Notes: a model not told the origin generated them from the sequence alone. A stretch of 64,000 nucleotides of DNA from Kitasatospora setae KM-6054 (GCF_000269985.1 NC_016109.1:1674001-1738000), one strand, 5' to 3'; positions 41,416 through 50,786 are shown, numbered from the stretch's first letter. Numbers and translations are program-made.

Positions 41416-43464
41416 TCAGGACTGCTTGCGGGTGGCGGCGAGCCGCTCGAAGAAGCGCAGGTGGTCGAGGTCGTCGACGGAGCCGGGGTTGACCGCCTTG
41501 GTGAGCGGGGTGCCGCCGAGCAGGCGCTTGACCGGGACTTCGAGGCGCTTGCCGGTGAGGGTGTGCGGGAGGCCCGCGACGGTGATCACCTCGTCGGGGA
41601 CGTGCCGCGGGGAGAGTTCGGTGCGCAGCGAGGTGCGGATGCGGGCGGTGAGGGCGTCGTCGAGTTCGGCGCCGGGGGCGAGGACGACGAACAGCGGCAT
41701 CCAGTAGCCGCCGTCGGGTTCCTCCAGGCCGATGACCAGGGACTCGGCGATCTCGGGGAGGCGTTCGACGACCTCGTAGATGTCGGCGGAGCCCATCCGG
41801 ACGCCCTGGCGGTTGAGGGTGGAGTCGGAGCGGCCGTGGATGACGACGGTGCCCCGGGAGGTGGCGGTGATCCAGTCGCCGTGGCGCCAGGTGCCGGGGT
41901 AGGTGTCGAAGTAGCTGTCGTGGTAGCGGTGGCCGTCCGGGTCGTTCCAGAAGCCGATCGGCATCGACGGGAGGGGCTTGGTGACGACGAGTTCGCCGAC
42001 GGTGTCGGTGTGCGGGTGGCCGTCGGCGTCCCAGGACTCGACGGCGGCGCCGAGGCAGGGGGCCTGGATCTCGCCGAGGTGGACGGGGAGGGTGGGGACG
42101 CCGCCGACGAAGCAGGAGCAGACGTCGGTGCCGCCGCTGACGGAGGCCAGCCAGAGGTCGGACCCGACCTCGTCGTAGATCCACTGGAAGCCGTCGGGCG
42201 GGAGCGGGGAGCCGGTGGTGCCGAGGCAGCGGACGGCGGAGAGGTCGAGGTCGCGGCCGGGGTGCAGGTCGGCCTTGCGGCTGGCGATGACGTAGGCGGC
42301 GGAGGTGCCGAGGACGGTGGCGCGGGTGCGGGCGGCGACCGACCAGAGGGCGCCGGTGTCGGGGTGTCCGGGGCTGCCGTCGTAGGTGACGATCGTGCTG
42401 CCGGTGAGCAGGCCGGCCAGCAGGAAGTTCCACATCATCCAGCCGGTGGACGTGTACCAGAGGAACCGGTCGTCGGGGCCGAGGTCGAGGTGGAGGGCGG
42501 CCTGCTTGAGGTGTTCGACCAGGATGCCGCCCTGGCTCTGCACGATGGCCTTGGGGAGGCCGGTGGTGCCGGAGGAGTAGAGGACCCAGAGCGGGTGGTC
42601 GAAGGGGACGGGTTCGAAGACCGGCTCGGTGTCGGCGGCGACCAGGTCGTCGTAGCGGAGGGTGCCCTCGGGGGCGGGGGTGCCGAGCAGCGGGACGTGG
42701 ATGACCGTGGTGAGGGTGGGGAGTTCGCGGCGGAGCTCGGCGACCACCCCGGTGCGGTCGTGGTCCTTGCCGCCGTAGTGGTAGCCGTCGACGGCGAACA
42801 GGACGGTGGGCTCGATCTGCTGGAGGCGGTCGAGGACGCTGCGGGCGCCGAAGTCGGGGGCGCAGCTGGTCCAGGTGGCGCCGACGGCGGCGGTGGCGAG
42901 GAGGGCGACGGCGGCCTGCGGGATGTTGGGCAGGTAGGCGCTGACCCGGTCGCCGGGGCGGACGCCGTGGGCGCGGAGGGCGGCGGCGAGCGAGCCGACC
43001 TGGCGGCGGAGCTCGGGCCAGGTGGTGGCGGTCGGCTCGGCGGTGCGCTCGTCCAGGTGCAGGATGGCGGGGCGGTCGGCGTTGGCCGGGTCCTCGGCGG
43101 CGCGCAGGGCGTGCTCGGCGTAGTTGAGGGTGGCGCCGGGGAACCAGCGCGCGCCGGGCATGGTGGCGGGTTCGGCGAGGACGGCGGTGGGCGGGGTGTG
43201 GAAGCGGACGTCGAAGTAGGCGGTGACGGCCGTCCAGAAGCGGGTGAGGTCGTCGGTGGACCAGCGGTGGAGGTCCGCGTAGCGGGTGGCGGCCTCGGCG
43301 TCGGTGCTGACCGGGGCGAGCGGGGCGGCGGGGGCGCCGTGGTGTTCGGCGGCCCAGCGCTGGAAGGCGACCAGGCGGCTGGCGGCGGCGCGGGCGGGGT
43401 CGGGGCGCCAGAGCGGCTCGGGGTGCGGTTGCTGCTGGTCCTGGGGGGTCGGCGGGGTGCTCAC
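41416..43464 (-). CDS. Acetoacetate-CoA ligase (acetoacetyl-CoA synthetase)
   Basis: A 682-residue ANL-superfamily enzyme. It opens with the acetyl-CoA-synthetase-type N-terminal segment (EPLWRPDPARAAASRLVAFQRW), has the AMP-binding loop VLYSSGTTGLPK, the SGGTDVCSCF and GRSDSTLNRQGVRMGSADIYEVVE motifs and the C-terminal TGKRLEVPVKRLL with the catalytic Lys. It makes acetoacetyl-CoA from acetoacetate, ATP and CoA. GTG start at 43462-43464 with GGAGAAC upstream. Transcribed divergently from the next flavoprotein gene. Confidence 0.93.
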   Translation of the reverse strand: MSTPPTPQDQQQPHPEPLWRPDPARAAASRLVAFQRWAAEHHGAPAAPLAPVSTDAEAATRYADLHRWSTDDLTRFWTAVTAYFDVRFHTPPTAVLAEPATMPGARWFPGATLNYAEHALRAAEDPANADRPAILHLDERTAEPTATTWPELRRQVGSLAAALRAHGVRPGDRVSAYLPNIPQAAVALLATAAVGATWTSCAPDFGARSVLDRLQQIEPTVLFAVDGYHYGGKDHDRTGVVAELRRELPTLTTVIHVPLLGTPAPEGTLRYDDLVAADTEPVFEPVPFDHPLWVLYSSGTTGLPKAIVQSQGGILVEHLKQAALHLDLGPDDRFLWYTSTGWMMWNFLLAGLLTGSTIVTYDGSPGHPDTGALWSVAARTRATVLGTSAAYVIASRKADLHPGRDLDLSAVRCLGTTGSPLPPDGFQWIYDEVGSDLWLASVSGGTDVCSCFVGGVPTLPVHLGEIQAPCLGAAVESWDADGHPHTDTVGELVVTKPLPSMPIGFWNDPDGHRYHDSYFDTYPGTWRHGDWITATSRGTVVIHGRSDSTLNRQGVRMGSADIYEVVERLPEIAESLVIGLEEPDGGYWMPLFVVLAPGAELDDALTARIRTSLRTELSPRHVPDEVITVAGLPHTLTGKRLEVPVKRLLGGTPLTKAVNPGSVDDLDHLRFFERLAATRKQS

Positions 43465-43621
43465 GTGGGTGTTCTCCAGGCCGTGGTGGGGACGGTCGGG
43501 CTGGTGGCGTGCCGTCCTGGGGGTGCTGACGGTGCTGACCATGCCACGTGAGCGTCCGGGGGTCCAGGGTGGGCGGGCACGCGCACTGGTGGGGGCGGGC
43601 GGGGGGTGGTAGACCGGCGGG

Positions 43622-45199
43622 ATGACGGTGGCGTACGACGTGGTGATCGTGGGTGGCGGGCACAACGGGCTGGTGGCGGCCGGGTACCTGGGGCGGGCCG
43701 GGCTGCGGGTGCTGGTGCTGGAGCGGCTGGGGCGCGTCGGCGGGGCGGCGGTGTCGGAGCGGGCGTTCGCGGGGGTGGACGCCCGGCTGTCGCGGTACTC
43801 GTACCTGGTGAGCCTGCTGCCCCGGCGGATCCTGGCGGACCTGGGGGTGCGGGTGGAGTTGCGGCGGCGGCGGATCTCCTCGTACACGCCGTGGCAGCGG
43901 GACGGGCGGGCCGGGGGGCTGCTGGTGGACGGCGGGGACGCCGGGCGGACGGGCGAGTCGTTCCGGGAACTGACGGGTGGGGAGCGGGAGTTCGCGGCCT
44001 GGCGGGAGTTCTACGGGATGACCGGGCGGGTGGCGGAGCGGGTGTTCCCGTCGCTGACCGAGCCGTTGCCGTCGCGGGCGGAGCTGCGGGCGCGGGTGGA
44101 CGATCCGGTGGCGTGGGCGGAGCTGTTCGAGCGGCCGCTGGGTGAGGCGCTGGAGCGGCGGTTCGCCGACGACGTGGTGCGCGGGGTGGTGCTGACGGAC
44201 GCGCTGATCGGCACGTTCACGCACGCGCACGACCCCTCGCTGCGGCAGAACCGGTGCTTCCTCTACCACGTGGTGGGCGGCGGGACGGGCGACTGGGACG
44301 TGCCGGTGGGCGGGATGGGGGCGGTGACCGGGGCGCTGGCGGAGGCGGCGCTGGCGGGCGGGGCGGAGCTGCGGACCGGGTGCGAGGTGGTGGCCGTCGA
44401 CCCGGGCGGGGCGGCGGGGCCGGCCGAGGTCGGGTACCTGGACGCGGACGGGGTGGAGCGGCAGGTGGGCGCGCGCTGGGTGCTGTGCAACGCGGCGCCG
44501 GCCGAGTTGGAGCGGCTGCTGGGCGGGGAGGGGCGCGGCGGGGAGCGGCCGGAGGGGGCGCAGCTGAAGGTGAACATGCTGCTGCGCCGGCTGCCCCGGC
44601 TGCGGGACGGGGCGGTGGACCCGCGGGACGCGTTCGGGGGGACGTTCCACGTCGCGGAGTCGTACCGGGAGCTGGAGGGCGCGTACCGGGCGGCGGCGGC
44701 CGGGCGGCTGCCCTCCCCCGCGCCGTCGGAGATCTACTGCCACTCGCTGGCGGACCGGTCGATCCTGGGGCCGGGGGTGCCGGAGGGGTCGCACACGCTG
44801 ACGCTGTTCGGGCTGCAGCTGCCCGCCCGGCTGTTCGCCGAGGATCCGGTCGGGGTGCGGGCGGCGGCGCTGGCGGGGGTGCTGGCGGCGCTGGACGGGG
44901 TGCTGGCGGAGCCGTTGGCGGACTGCCTGGCGGTGGACGCGGCGGGGCGGCCCTGCCTGGAGGTGCGCGGGCCGCTGGACCTGGAGGCGGACCTGCGGCT
45001 GCCGGGCGGGAACATCTTCCACCGGGACCTGGCGTTCCCGTTCCGGGACGGGGAGCCGGGCGGCGCGGCGGACGCCGGGCGGTGGGGGGTGGGGACCGGG
45101 CGGCCGCGGGTGCTGGTGTGCGGGGCCGGGGCGGTGCGCGGCGGCGGGGTGAGCGGGATCCCGGGGCACAACGCGGCGATGGCGGTGCTGGGGCGGTAG
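43622..45199 (+). CDS. FAD-dependent oxidoreductase, phytoene desaturase/PYROXD2-like
   Basis: A 525-residue flavoprotein. The FAD Rossmann motif DVVIVGGGHNGLVAAGYLGRAGLRVLVLE is at the N-terminus, followed by RVGGAAVSE, a mid-protein VPVGGMGAVTGALAEAA segment and a C-terminal second FAD segment (GNIFHRDLAFPF, VLVCGAGAVRGGGVSGIPGHNAA). This pattern is that of the broad CrtI-like group, whose members include carotenoid desaturases and the PYROXD2 proteins of unknown reaction. No carotenoid genes are adjacent, so substrate is open. Confidence 0.85.
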   Translation: MTVAYDVVIVGGGHNGLVAAGYLGRAGLRVLVLERLGRVGGAAVSERAFAGVDARLSRYSYLVSLLPRRILADLGVRVELRRRRISSYTPWQRDGRAGGLLVDGGDAGRTGESFRELTGGEREFAAWREFYGMTGRVAERVFPSLTEPLPSRAELRARVDDPVAWAELFERPLGEALERRFADDVVRGVVLTDALIGTFTHAHDPSLRQNRCFLYHVVGGGTGDWDVPVGGMGAVTGALAEAALAGGAELRTGCEVVAVDPGGAAGPAEVGYLDADGVERQVGARWVLCNAAPAELERLLGGEGRGGERPEGAQLKVNMLLRRLPRLRDGAVDPRDAFGGTFHVAESYRELEGAYRAAAAGRLPSPAPSEIYCHSLADRSILGPGVPEGSHTLTLFGLQLPARLFAEDPVGVRAAALAGVLAALDGVLAEPLADCLAVDAAGRPCLEVRGPLDLEADLRLPGGNIFHRDLAFPFRDGEPGGAADAGRWGVGTGRPRVLVCGAGAVRGGGVSGIPGHNAAMAVLGR

Positions 45200-45273
45200 C
45201 GGCGGCCGCCGCCCCGACACCGCCGTCGCGGGGCGGGGTCGGGTCGGGGCGGGGCCGGGCCGGGGCCGGGCCG

Positions 45274-45300
45274 GGGTCAGTGGCGGGGGTCAGTGGCGGG
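45274..45300. repeat. 14-bp tandem duplication over the NUDIX stop codon
   Basis: GGTCAGTGGCGGG occurs at 45274 and again at 45288. The second copy contains the stop codon (minus strand CACTGA) of the NUDIX gene; the first copy repeats it just downstream. Confidence 0.75.
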
Positions 45301-45841
45301 GGAACTCGCCGTCGAACCAGGAGCGGGCCACCCGGGTGTGGAAGGGGAAGGCGAGCGGGGTGTCGACGGTGGCGAGCTGCCAGCCCTCGGTCTCGTCGGT
45401 GGGGACGGAGGGCGGCAGGTCGGCCAGGTTGCGGGCCGGAAGGAGGGCGAACAGGCAGAGGAAGCCGCCGAGGGTGTCGGAGTCGGTGGCGACCAGCCGG
45501 ACCTCGCCGGGGTCGGCCAGGATGCCGGTCTCCTCGCGCAGTTCGCGGACGGCGGCCTGCTGCCAGCTCTCGCCGTAGTCGATGTAGCCGCCGGGCAGGG
45601 CGAGCAGGCCGTGGCCGGGCTCGATGGTGCGGCGGATGACGGTCAGCCGGGTGTCGCCGTCGGGGTGGTGGACGGGGAGCAGCGCGACCGTGACCGGGAG
45701 CGGGTTGCGGTAGCTGATCTCGGTGCACGCCGGGCAGGTGCGCGGCCAGGCGTCGGTGCCGGCCGGGTAGGGCGCTCCGCACCAGTGGCAGTGGGTGTGG
45801 GGGCCGAAGGGGGTGGGGCGGGCGGACGGCTGGGTCGTCAT
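45290..45841 (-). CDS. NUDIX hydrolase with N-terminal zinc ribbon
   Basis: A 183-residue protein. CHWCGAPY and CPAC form an N-terminal zinc ribbon, followed by a NUDIX domain with the box GGYIDYGESWQQAAVRELREETGI, in which the metal-binding Glu residues are intact. Substrates of such NudC-like or ADP-ribose-type proteins vary; the arrangement resembles NADH or ADP-ribose pyrophosphatases. ATG at 45839-45841; no strong ribosome binding site. Confidence 0.88.
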   Translation of the reverse strand: MTTQPSARPTPFGPHTHCHWCGAPYPAGTDAWPRTCPACTEISYRNPLPVTVALLPVHHPDGDTRLTVIRRTIEPGHGLLALPGGYIDYGESWQQAAVRELREETGILADPGEVRLVATDSDTLGGFLCLFALLPARNLADLPPSVPTDETEGWQLATVDTPLAFPFHTRVARSWFDGEFPRH

Positions 45842-46065
45842 GGGGGCGATGGTAGTGCGGACGGGTGACGGGCGGGGCGGGGTCGGGGCGGTGGGGCCGG
45901 GCGGGTGCTCGTGGGGGCGTGCGGGGGTGCGGTGACGCGGGGCGGGCGGGGGTGCGGTCCGGCCGGGCGGGTGAATCCGGGAACCGGGATTGGAATGCGG
46001 TGGTGTGCGCACGATAGCGATGGGGGTGATCCCGCGAACCGGTGCGGGAACTCTCTTCGTCAAGG

Positions 46066-46377
46066 ATGATTGTGCGAGCGATTCTGGTTTCCCTGGTGGC
46101 GGCGGGCGCGGTGCTCGGCCTGGCGGCCCCGGCTCCGGCGGCGGGGCGGGCGGCGAGCGGCGACGTGGTGGTGTTCTCGACCGAGGCGCAGCCGCTGGAC
46201 GTCTACCGCGACCCGGTCGGTTGTCAGCAACTTCCCACGGTGGCGCATGTGTTGACCAACCAGACGGACCGGCCGGTGAAGGTCTACGGCAACCCGTTCT
46301 GCCTGGGTCCCTCGGTCGTGGTGCAGCCGGGCTACGGGACGCACGTGCCGGGCGGGGCGGGGAGCTTCTCCGCGTAG
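46066..46377 (+). CDS. Small secreted protein, possible beta/gamma-crystallin-like fold
   Basis: A 103-residue precursor from the ATG at 46066 (a GTG at 46042 would add eight residues). A signal peptide (MIVRAILVSLVAAGAVLGLAA, cut near APAAG) is followed by a mature part of about 75 residues with two cysteines (VGCQQL and PFCLG), likely disulfide-bonded. The pattern LDVYRDPVGCQQLP and VYGNPFCLG suggests small crystallin-like secreted proteins of streptomycetes, but the family is not certain. It ends in a good terminator. Confidence 0.75.
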   Translation: MIVRAILVSLVAAGAVLGLAAPAPAAGRAASGDVVVFSTEAQPLDVYRDPVGCQQLPTVAHVLTNQTDRPVKVYGNPFCLGPSVVVQPGYGTHVPGGAGSFSA

Positions 46378-46412
46378 TGCGCCTGCGCGAATAGGCGGTC
46401 GGATGATCGCAC

Positions 46413-46445
46413 GGGCGGTCGGGGAAATACCCGATCGCCCTTTTT
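46413..46445 (+). terminator. Intrinsic terminator after the small secreted protein gene
   Basis: GGGCGGTCGGG (46413-46423) pairs with CCCGATCGCCC (46430-46440), with one G-T pair, followed by TTTTT. Confidence 0.9.
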
Positions 46446-46626
46446 GCATTCGATCGGAGAAATGCGTCCGAACGGTCCCGCTATGCCATGATGGCGATCA
46501 GCCGACCCCTGGTCCGTCCTGGCGAATGGGCGCACCCTCCGCGCGGTCGGCTCGTTCGTCTCCGGCCCCCCGCGGCAGTCGCGTCCCGGGTTGCGGCCGC
46601 CCCCGGTCGAGAGGACTGCGTTTCCC

Positions 46627-47598
46627 GTGGAGCACGTCGCCCTTCCCGCTGCCCCCGAGGTGGCCCCGATCCCCTGGCGGGCGTACGCCAGGCTGGCCAA
46701 ACTCGACATCTGGGACTACTACTTGAGCGTCCCGCTGGTGGCCGCGCTGGTCTTGGCCGCGGGGACGGGCGCGGACGCCGGAGCGGTCCTGGCGGTGCTG
46801 GTGCTGTTCCTCGGCGGCGAGGTCGCGATGAGCGCGGCCATGTGCACCTTCGACGACGTCACCGGCTACCGGGACGGCAGCGACGCGGTGAACTACGGGC
46901 CGGACGCGCCGGCCCGGCGGCTGGCCCGCAAGCCGCTGGTGGCGGGCACCCTGACGGAGCGGCAGGCGATCCGGTTCGGCTGGCTGACCGTCGCGCTGTG
47001 CGTGCTGTGCTGGGCGGCGGCCGTCGCGGTGGCGCCCGCCCGGCCCGGGTGGGCGGTGGCCGGGACGGCGGCGCTGGCGGTGTTCGGCTTCCAGTACACC
47101 TGGTGGCTGCGGATCAGCTACAACGGCTTCCAGGAGTTCTTCCTGGCCGCGCTCGGCTGGTTCTTCGTGCTGCCGCTGTACGGGCTGCTGACCGGGCGGG
47201 CCGACGGCTTCGCGGTGGTGCAGGCGCTGGTGTTCGGCCTCGGGCCGCTGCTGTTCGGCGTGTACTCCAACACCAACGACATCCCGGGCGACCGCGCGGT
47301 GGGGCGCAGGACCGCCGCGGTGCTGCTCCCGCCGCGCGGCAACGCGGCGTTCGTGGCCGGGTGTTCGGCGCTGGAGGCGGTGCTGCTGGTGGGCTCGGCG
47401 GTGGCCGGGTTCGCGCCCTGGTGGTTCCCGCTGGTGATGGCGCCGGTGGTGGCGCTGCGCGGGTGGCAGTGGGTGCTCGGGTTCGTCCGGGGCGAGATCC
47501 TGCTCGCCCGCCGGCTGGGGATCCGGCTGCACCGGGTCTGCTGCGCGCTGCTGGTCGGCGTGGACCTGGCGCTCGCGGTGACCGGCGGCGGGCTGTGA
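46627..47598 (+). CDS. UbiA family prenyltransferase
   Basis: A 323-residue integral membrane protein with about eight or nine helices. The first Asp-rich motif (FDDVTGYRDGSD, residues 75-86) and the second (SNTNDIPGDRAVG, about 215) are where UbiA enzymes bind the magnesium-diphosphate of the prenyl donor. The family attaches a prenyl group to an aromatic or other nucleophile, or rarely cyclises a terpene. GTG at 46627 has GAGGA ten bases before; a TTG at 46591 would add 12 residues. First gene of the left operon; its stop overlaps the next start. The acceptor cannot be predicted. Confidence 0.88.
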   Translation: MEHVALPAAPEVAPIPWRAYARLAKLDIWDYYLSVPLVAALVLAAGTGADAGAVLAVLVLFLGGEVAMSAAMCTFDDVTGYRDGSDAVNYGPDAPARRLARKPLVAGTLTERQAIRFGWLTVALCVLCWAAAVAVAPARPGWAVAGTAALAVFGFQYTWWLRISYNGFQEFFLAALGWFFVLPLYGLLTGRADGFAVVQALVFGLGPLLFGVYSNTNDIPGDRAVGRRTAAVLLPPRGNAAFVAGCSALEAVLLVGSAVAGFAPWWFPLVMAPVVALRGWQWVLGFVRGEILLARRLGIRLHRVCCALLVGVDLALAVTGGGL

Positions 47599-49268
47599 GC
47601 GGCGGGCGCGGCGCGGGGGCGCGGGCGGGGGCCCGGGGCGTGAGCGGCGGGCGCGGGCCGCTGTTCCGGCGGCTGCCGCTCGACCTGGGGCCGCTGTTCG
47701 ACACGCTGGCCGAGCAACGTCCTTCGGTGGACGTCCGGTTGGGCCGTCCGCTGGACCTGGCGCCGGAGCGCGGCACCGGGTACGACACCGCGCAGCTGGC
47801 CGAGCTGGTGCGGGAGACCGCGGCCTGGCTGGCGGCGGCCGGGGCCGGGCCGGGGTCGTCGGTGGCGGTGGTCAAGCGCAACCACTGGGACTACGTGCTG
47901 CTGGCCTGCGCGGCGGCCCGGATCGGGGCGGTGCCGGCGCTGCTGTCCGACCGGGTGCCCCCCGAGGCGCTGGGCGCGCTGCTGCGGCGGCTGCGGGCGG
48001 ACGTGCTGGTCACCCAGCGGGGCGTGCTGGCCGGGGCGCGGGCGGCCGGGGTGGAGCTGACCGCGCCGGCCGGGCGGACGGTCTGCCTGGACGGCGACTG
48101 GGCGGGCGCGCTGACGGTGGACGGGCTGCGCGGCGGGCCGGTGCCCGCGGTGCGCTCCCGGGGCGAGGACGAGCCGCTGGCGGTGATCCACACCTCGGGC
48201 ACCACCGGCGTCCCCAAGCTGGTGGTGCACTCCACCCGGACGCTGATCCGGCGGCTGTCCGCGTTCGAGGCCCGGCCCTGGCCCGTCCTGTCGGCGCGCC
48301 GCGAGGACACCGTGGCCAGCGCGATCTCGTTCGCCCACGGGCGGGCGCTGACCTGGACGGTCAGCGCGTTCTGGCGGGCGCCGCGGACCGTCGCGCTGCT
48401 GCCCGACTCGGACCCGGCGACGGCCGCCGCGCTGCTCGGCGCGCACCCGCCGACCGTGCTGGAGGCGCTGCCGTCCAGCTACGTGCGCTGGCAGCCGCTG
48501 ACCGCCGGGGCGGACAACCCGTTCCGGGACGTGCGGCTGTTCATCTCGACCTTCGACGCGATGCACCCGCCGACCGTCCGGGCCTTCCTGGACGCCACCC
48601 GGCGGCGGCGGCCGCTGTGGATGCAGGGCTGGGGACAGAGCGAGACCGGGCCGCTGAGCTTCCGCTTCCTCACCCGGGGCGCGCTGGCCGCGTCCGGCCT
48701 GCGCCACCCCACCACCCGTGACCTGGGGCGGCCGGTGCCCGGCTGGGTCCGGGTCAAGGTCGCCGACCCGCGGCGGCCCGGCCGGACCGCCCGGCCCGGC
48801 GAGACCGGCCTGCTGTACGCCCGCACCGGGGCGCTCTGCCTCGGTTACCTGGACGAGCCGGAGCGCTGGGGGCGCAAGCTCGACGGCGGCTGGTTCAACA
48901 CCGGCGACCTCGGCACCCGCACCCGGGACGGCCGGGTCTTCGTGCTCGACCGGGAGGTCGACATGGTGCCCGGGCTGAGCTGCGTCGAACTGGAGGACGT
49001 CCTGCACGAGCGGCTGCCGGACGTCGAGGAGGCCGTGCTGCTGTCGGTGGCCGACGGCCGCCCGCAGCCGGTGCTGGTCACCGCGGACGGCGCGCTCGAT
49101 CCGGCGCGCTGGCGGGACGCGGTGCGCGACCTGCCGCCGCTGGCCGAACCGCTGGTGGTCGGCTGGGACGCGGTGCCGCGGACCGCCACCGGGAAGGTCC
49201 GGCGGCACGAGCTGCGCGAGCGGGTGCTGGCCGGGAGCGCCGGCATCGGAACCGGACTGTGGACGTGA
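47595..49268 (+). CDS. Acyl-adenylating ligase (AMP-binding, ANL superfamily) A
   Basis: Starts at GTG 47595, overlapping the UbiA stop (GTGA); a duplicated start GTGAGCGGCGGGCGCGG lies 45 bases later at 47640. The enzyme shows VIHTSGTTGVPK (P-loop), WGQSETGPLSFRF, NTGDLGTRTRDGRVFVLDRE and the C-terminal PRTATGKVRRHEL with the catalytic Lys. It activates a carboxylic acid as an adenylate, then probably a thioester; no carrier protein is encoded nearby, so CoA is the likely acceptor. Acid specificity is unknown. Part of the coupled left operon. Confidence 0.87.
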   Translation: MSGGRGAGARAGARGVSGGRGPLFRRLPLDLGPLFDTLAEQRPSVDVRLGRPLDLAPERGTGYDTAQLAELVRETAAWLAAAGAGPGSSVAVVKRNHWDYVLLACAAARIGAVPALLSDRVPPEALGALLRRLRADVLVTQRGVLAGARAAGVELTAPAGRTVCLDGDWAGALTVDGLRGGPVPAVRSRGEDEPLAVIHTSGTTGVPKLVVHSTRTLIRRLSAFEARPWPVLSARREDTVASAISFAHGRALTWTVSAFWRAPRTVALLPDSDPATAAALLGAHPPTVLEALPSSYVRWQPLTAGADNPFRDVRLFISTFDAMHPPTVRAFLDATRRRRPLWMQGWGQSETGPLSFRFLTRGALAASGLRHPTTRDLGRPVPGWVRVKVADPRRPGRTARPGETGLLYARTGALCLGYLDEPERWGRKLDGGWFNTGDLGTRTRDGRVFVLDREVDMVPGLSCVELEDVLHERLPDVEEAVLLSVADGRPQPVLVTADGALDPARWRDAVRDLPPLAEPLVVGWDAVPRTATGKVRRHELRERVLAGSAGIGTGLWT

Positions 49269-49295
49269 ACGCCCTTTCGGCGGAGGTGGTTTGAG

Positions 49296-50786
49296 ATGAC
49301 CTCGGAAGTATCGGAAACGTCGGGCGTCGACGTCGCGGTGGTCGGGGCCGGGATCGCCGGACTGGCCGCCGCGCACCACCTGGCCGCGGCCGGGCGGTCG
49401 GTGCGGGTCTACGAGGGCGCGGACCGGGTCGGCGGGCGGATGGCCTCCAGCCGGGTGGACGGCTGGCTGCTGGACGAGGGCGCGGAGACCATCGCCGGCG
49501 CCGGGTACGAGGCGACCTGGGAGCTGATCCGGGCGGTCGGCCTGCCCGCCGAGCGGGTGCCGGTGATCGAACCCGGCTTCGCGCTCTGGCGGCACGGCCG
49601 GGCCCACCCGCACCTCGGCCACCCCAAGGGCCTGCTGACCGGCGCCGGACTGTCCTGGCGGGGCCGCTGGGCCTGGCTCCGGTTCGCCGCCGAACTCGCC
49701 ACCGCCTGGCGCGGGTTCGACCCCGACCGGCCGGAGACCGCACCCAGCGGGGACGCCACCCTGAGCGAGTACTGCGCCGGATCGGCCGGACGACGGGAAC
49801 TCCTCGCCGGCATGCTGCAACCGCTCTCCGGCCACTGCTTCGGCTGGCGGCCGGACGACTCCGCGCTCGCCCCGATGGCCGCCACCCTGCTCTCGGTCGG
49901 CGGCGCCGGAGCCCGCTGGATGACCTACCGGGACGGCATGGACACCCTGGCCCGCCTGCTCGCCGACCGGCTGCCGGTCGAACTCGGCCGCCGGGTCACC
50001 GCCGTCCGGGAGCGGGCCGGATCCGACGGCGGCGTGCTGCTGGAGTTCGCCGACGGCACCCGGGTGACCGCCCGGCAGGCCGTGCTGGCGGTGCCCGCGC
50101 CGCTCGCCCTCGACCTGCGCGGGGACGACCTGCCGGCCGACGAACGGCCGTACCTCGCGGCCGGCAGCTACACGCCGATGCTCAAGACGGCCTGCCTGCT
50201 GGACCGGCCGCTGCCCGGCCCGACCGGGGCGTCCAGCTACGCGCTGTCGGTGCCGGAGAGCGAGAGCCGGGTGTGCGCCGGGCTGATCCTCGACCACCTG
50301 AAGGCCGAAGGGCGGGCCCCCGAGGGCAAGGGCCTGGTCAGCGTGTTCGCCTCGCCGTGGGCCTCCCCCGGGCTGCTCGGCGAGTCGGACGAGCGGATCG
50401 CGGAGGTGCTCTGCGCCGAGGCCGAGCGGTTCCTGCCCGGCCTGCGGGCCGCGACCGTCCGGACCCTGGTGCACCGCTTCCCGCTCGGGCTGCCGCAGGG
50501 CGCGCCGGCCGCCGTCCGGGAGCGGGCCGCGTTCCTGGACCGGCCGACCCGGGCCGTCGAGTACGCCGGGGACTGGGTGATGCTCCGGCCGAGCAGCGAA
50601 GGGGCCGTGCGGTCCGGGAAGTTGGCGGCGCGGCGGGTGCTGGCGCACGCGGCGGGGTCGGGGTCGGTCCGGGGCGCGGGCGCGGCTGCGGGCGCGGGCG
50701 CGGGCGCGGCTGCGGGCGCGGGCGCGGCTGCGGGCGCGGGCGCGGCTGCGGGCGCGGGCGCGGGCGCGGCGGGGGGTGTCCGGTGA
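49296..50786 (+). CDS. FAD-dependent amine oxidase/protoporphyrinogen oxidase-like protein
   Basis: A 496-residue flavoprotein. VAVVGAGIAGLAAAHHLAAAGRSVRVYEGADRVGGRM is the FAD-binding and GG-doublet region; the C-terminal part has RFPLGLPQGAP and EYAGDWVMLRPSSEGAVRSGKLAARRVL, as in protoporphyrinogen oxidase and HpnE-like proteins. The reaction could be oxidation of an amine or desaturation. The last 33 residues are an Ala/Gly repeat tail. The stop overlaps the next start by four bases. Confidence 0.85.
   Translation: MTSEVSETSGVDVAVVGAGIAGLAAAHHLAAAGRSVRVYEGADRVGGRMASSRVDGWLLDEGAETIAGAGYEATWELIRAVGLPAERVPVIEPGFALWRHGRAHPHLGHPKGLLTGAGLSWRGRWAWLRFAAELATAWRGFDPDRPETAPSGDATLSEYCAGSAGRRELLAGMLQPLSGHCFGWRPDDSALAPMAATLLSVGGAGARWMTYRDGMDTLARLLADRLPVELGRRVTAVRERAGSDGGVLLEFADGTRVTARQAVLAVPAPLALDLRGDDLPADERPYLAAGSYTPMLKTACLLDRPLPGPTGASSYALSVPESESRVCAGLILDHLKAEGRAPEGKGLVSVFASPWASPGLLGESDERIAEVLCAEAERFLPGLRAATVRTLVHRFPLGLPQGAPAAVRERAAFLDRPTRAVEYAGDWVMLRPSSEGAVRSGKLAARRVLAHAAGSGSVRGAGAAAGAGAGAAAGAGAAAGAGAAAGAGAGAAGGVR
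50673..50770 (+). repeat. In-frame Ala-Gly coding minisatellite
   Basis: Units built from GGCGCGGGCGCGGCTGCG (18 bases) with 24-base variants encode (Ala-Gly)n with AAA interruptions at the C-terminus of the flavoprotein. All unit lengths are multiples of six, so gain or loss keeps the frame and the overlap with the methyltransferase gene. Confidence 0.9.

Noticed and set aside
43622..45199. Carotenoid biosynthesis locus
   Set aside because: Only one CrtI-like gene is present; no phytoene synthase, GGPP synthase or cyclase lies nearby.
39029..45220. Very long open frame on the minus strand (over 2,000 codons)
   Set aside because: It lies opposite crr, ptsI and the flavoprotein gene, with Pro/Arg/His-rich text and no domain. 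Long antisense frames are expected at this GC content.
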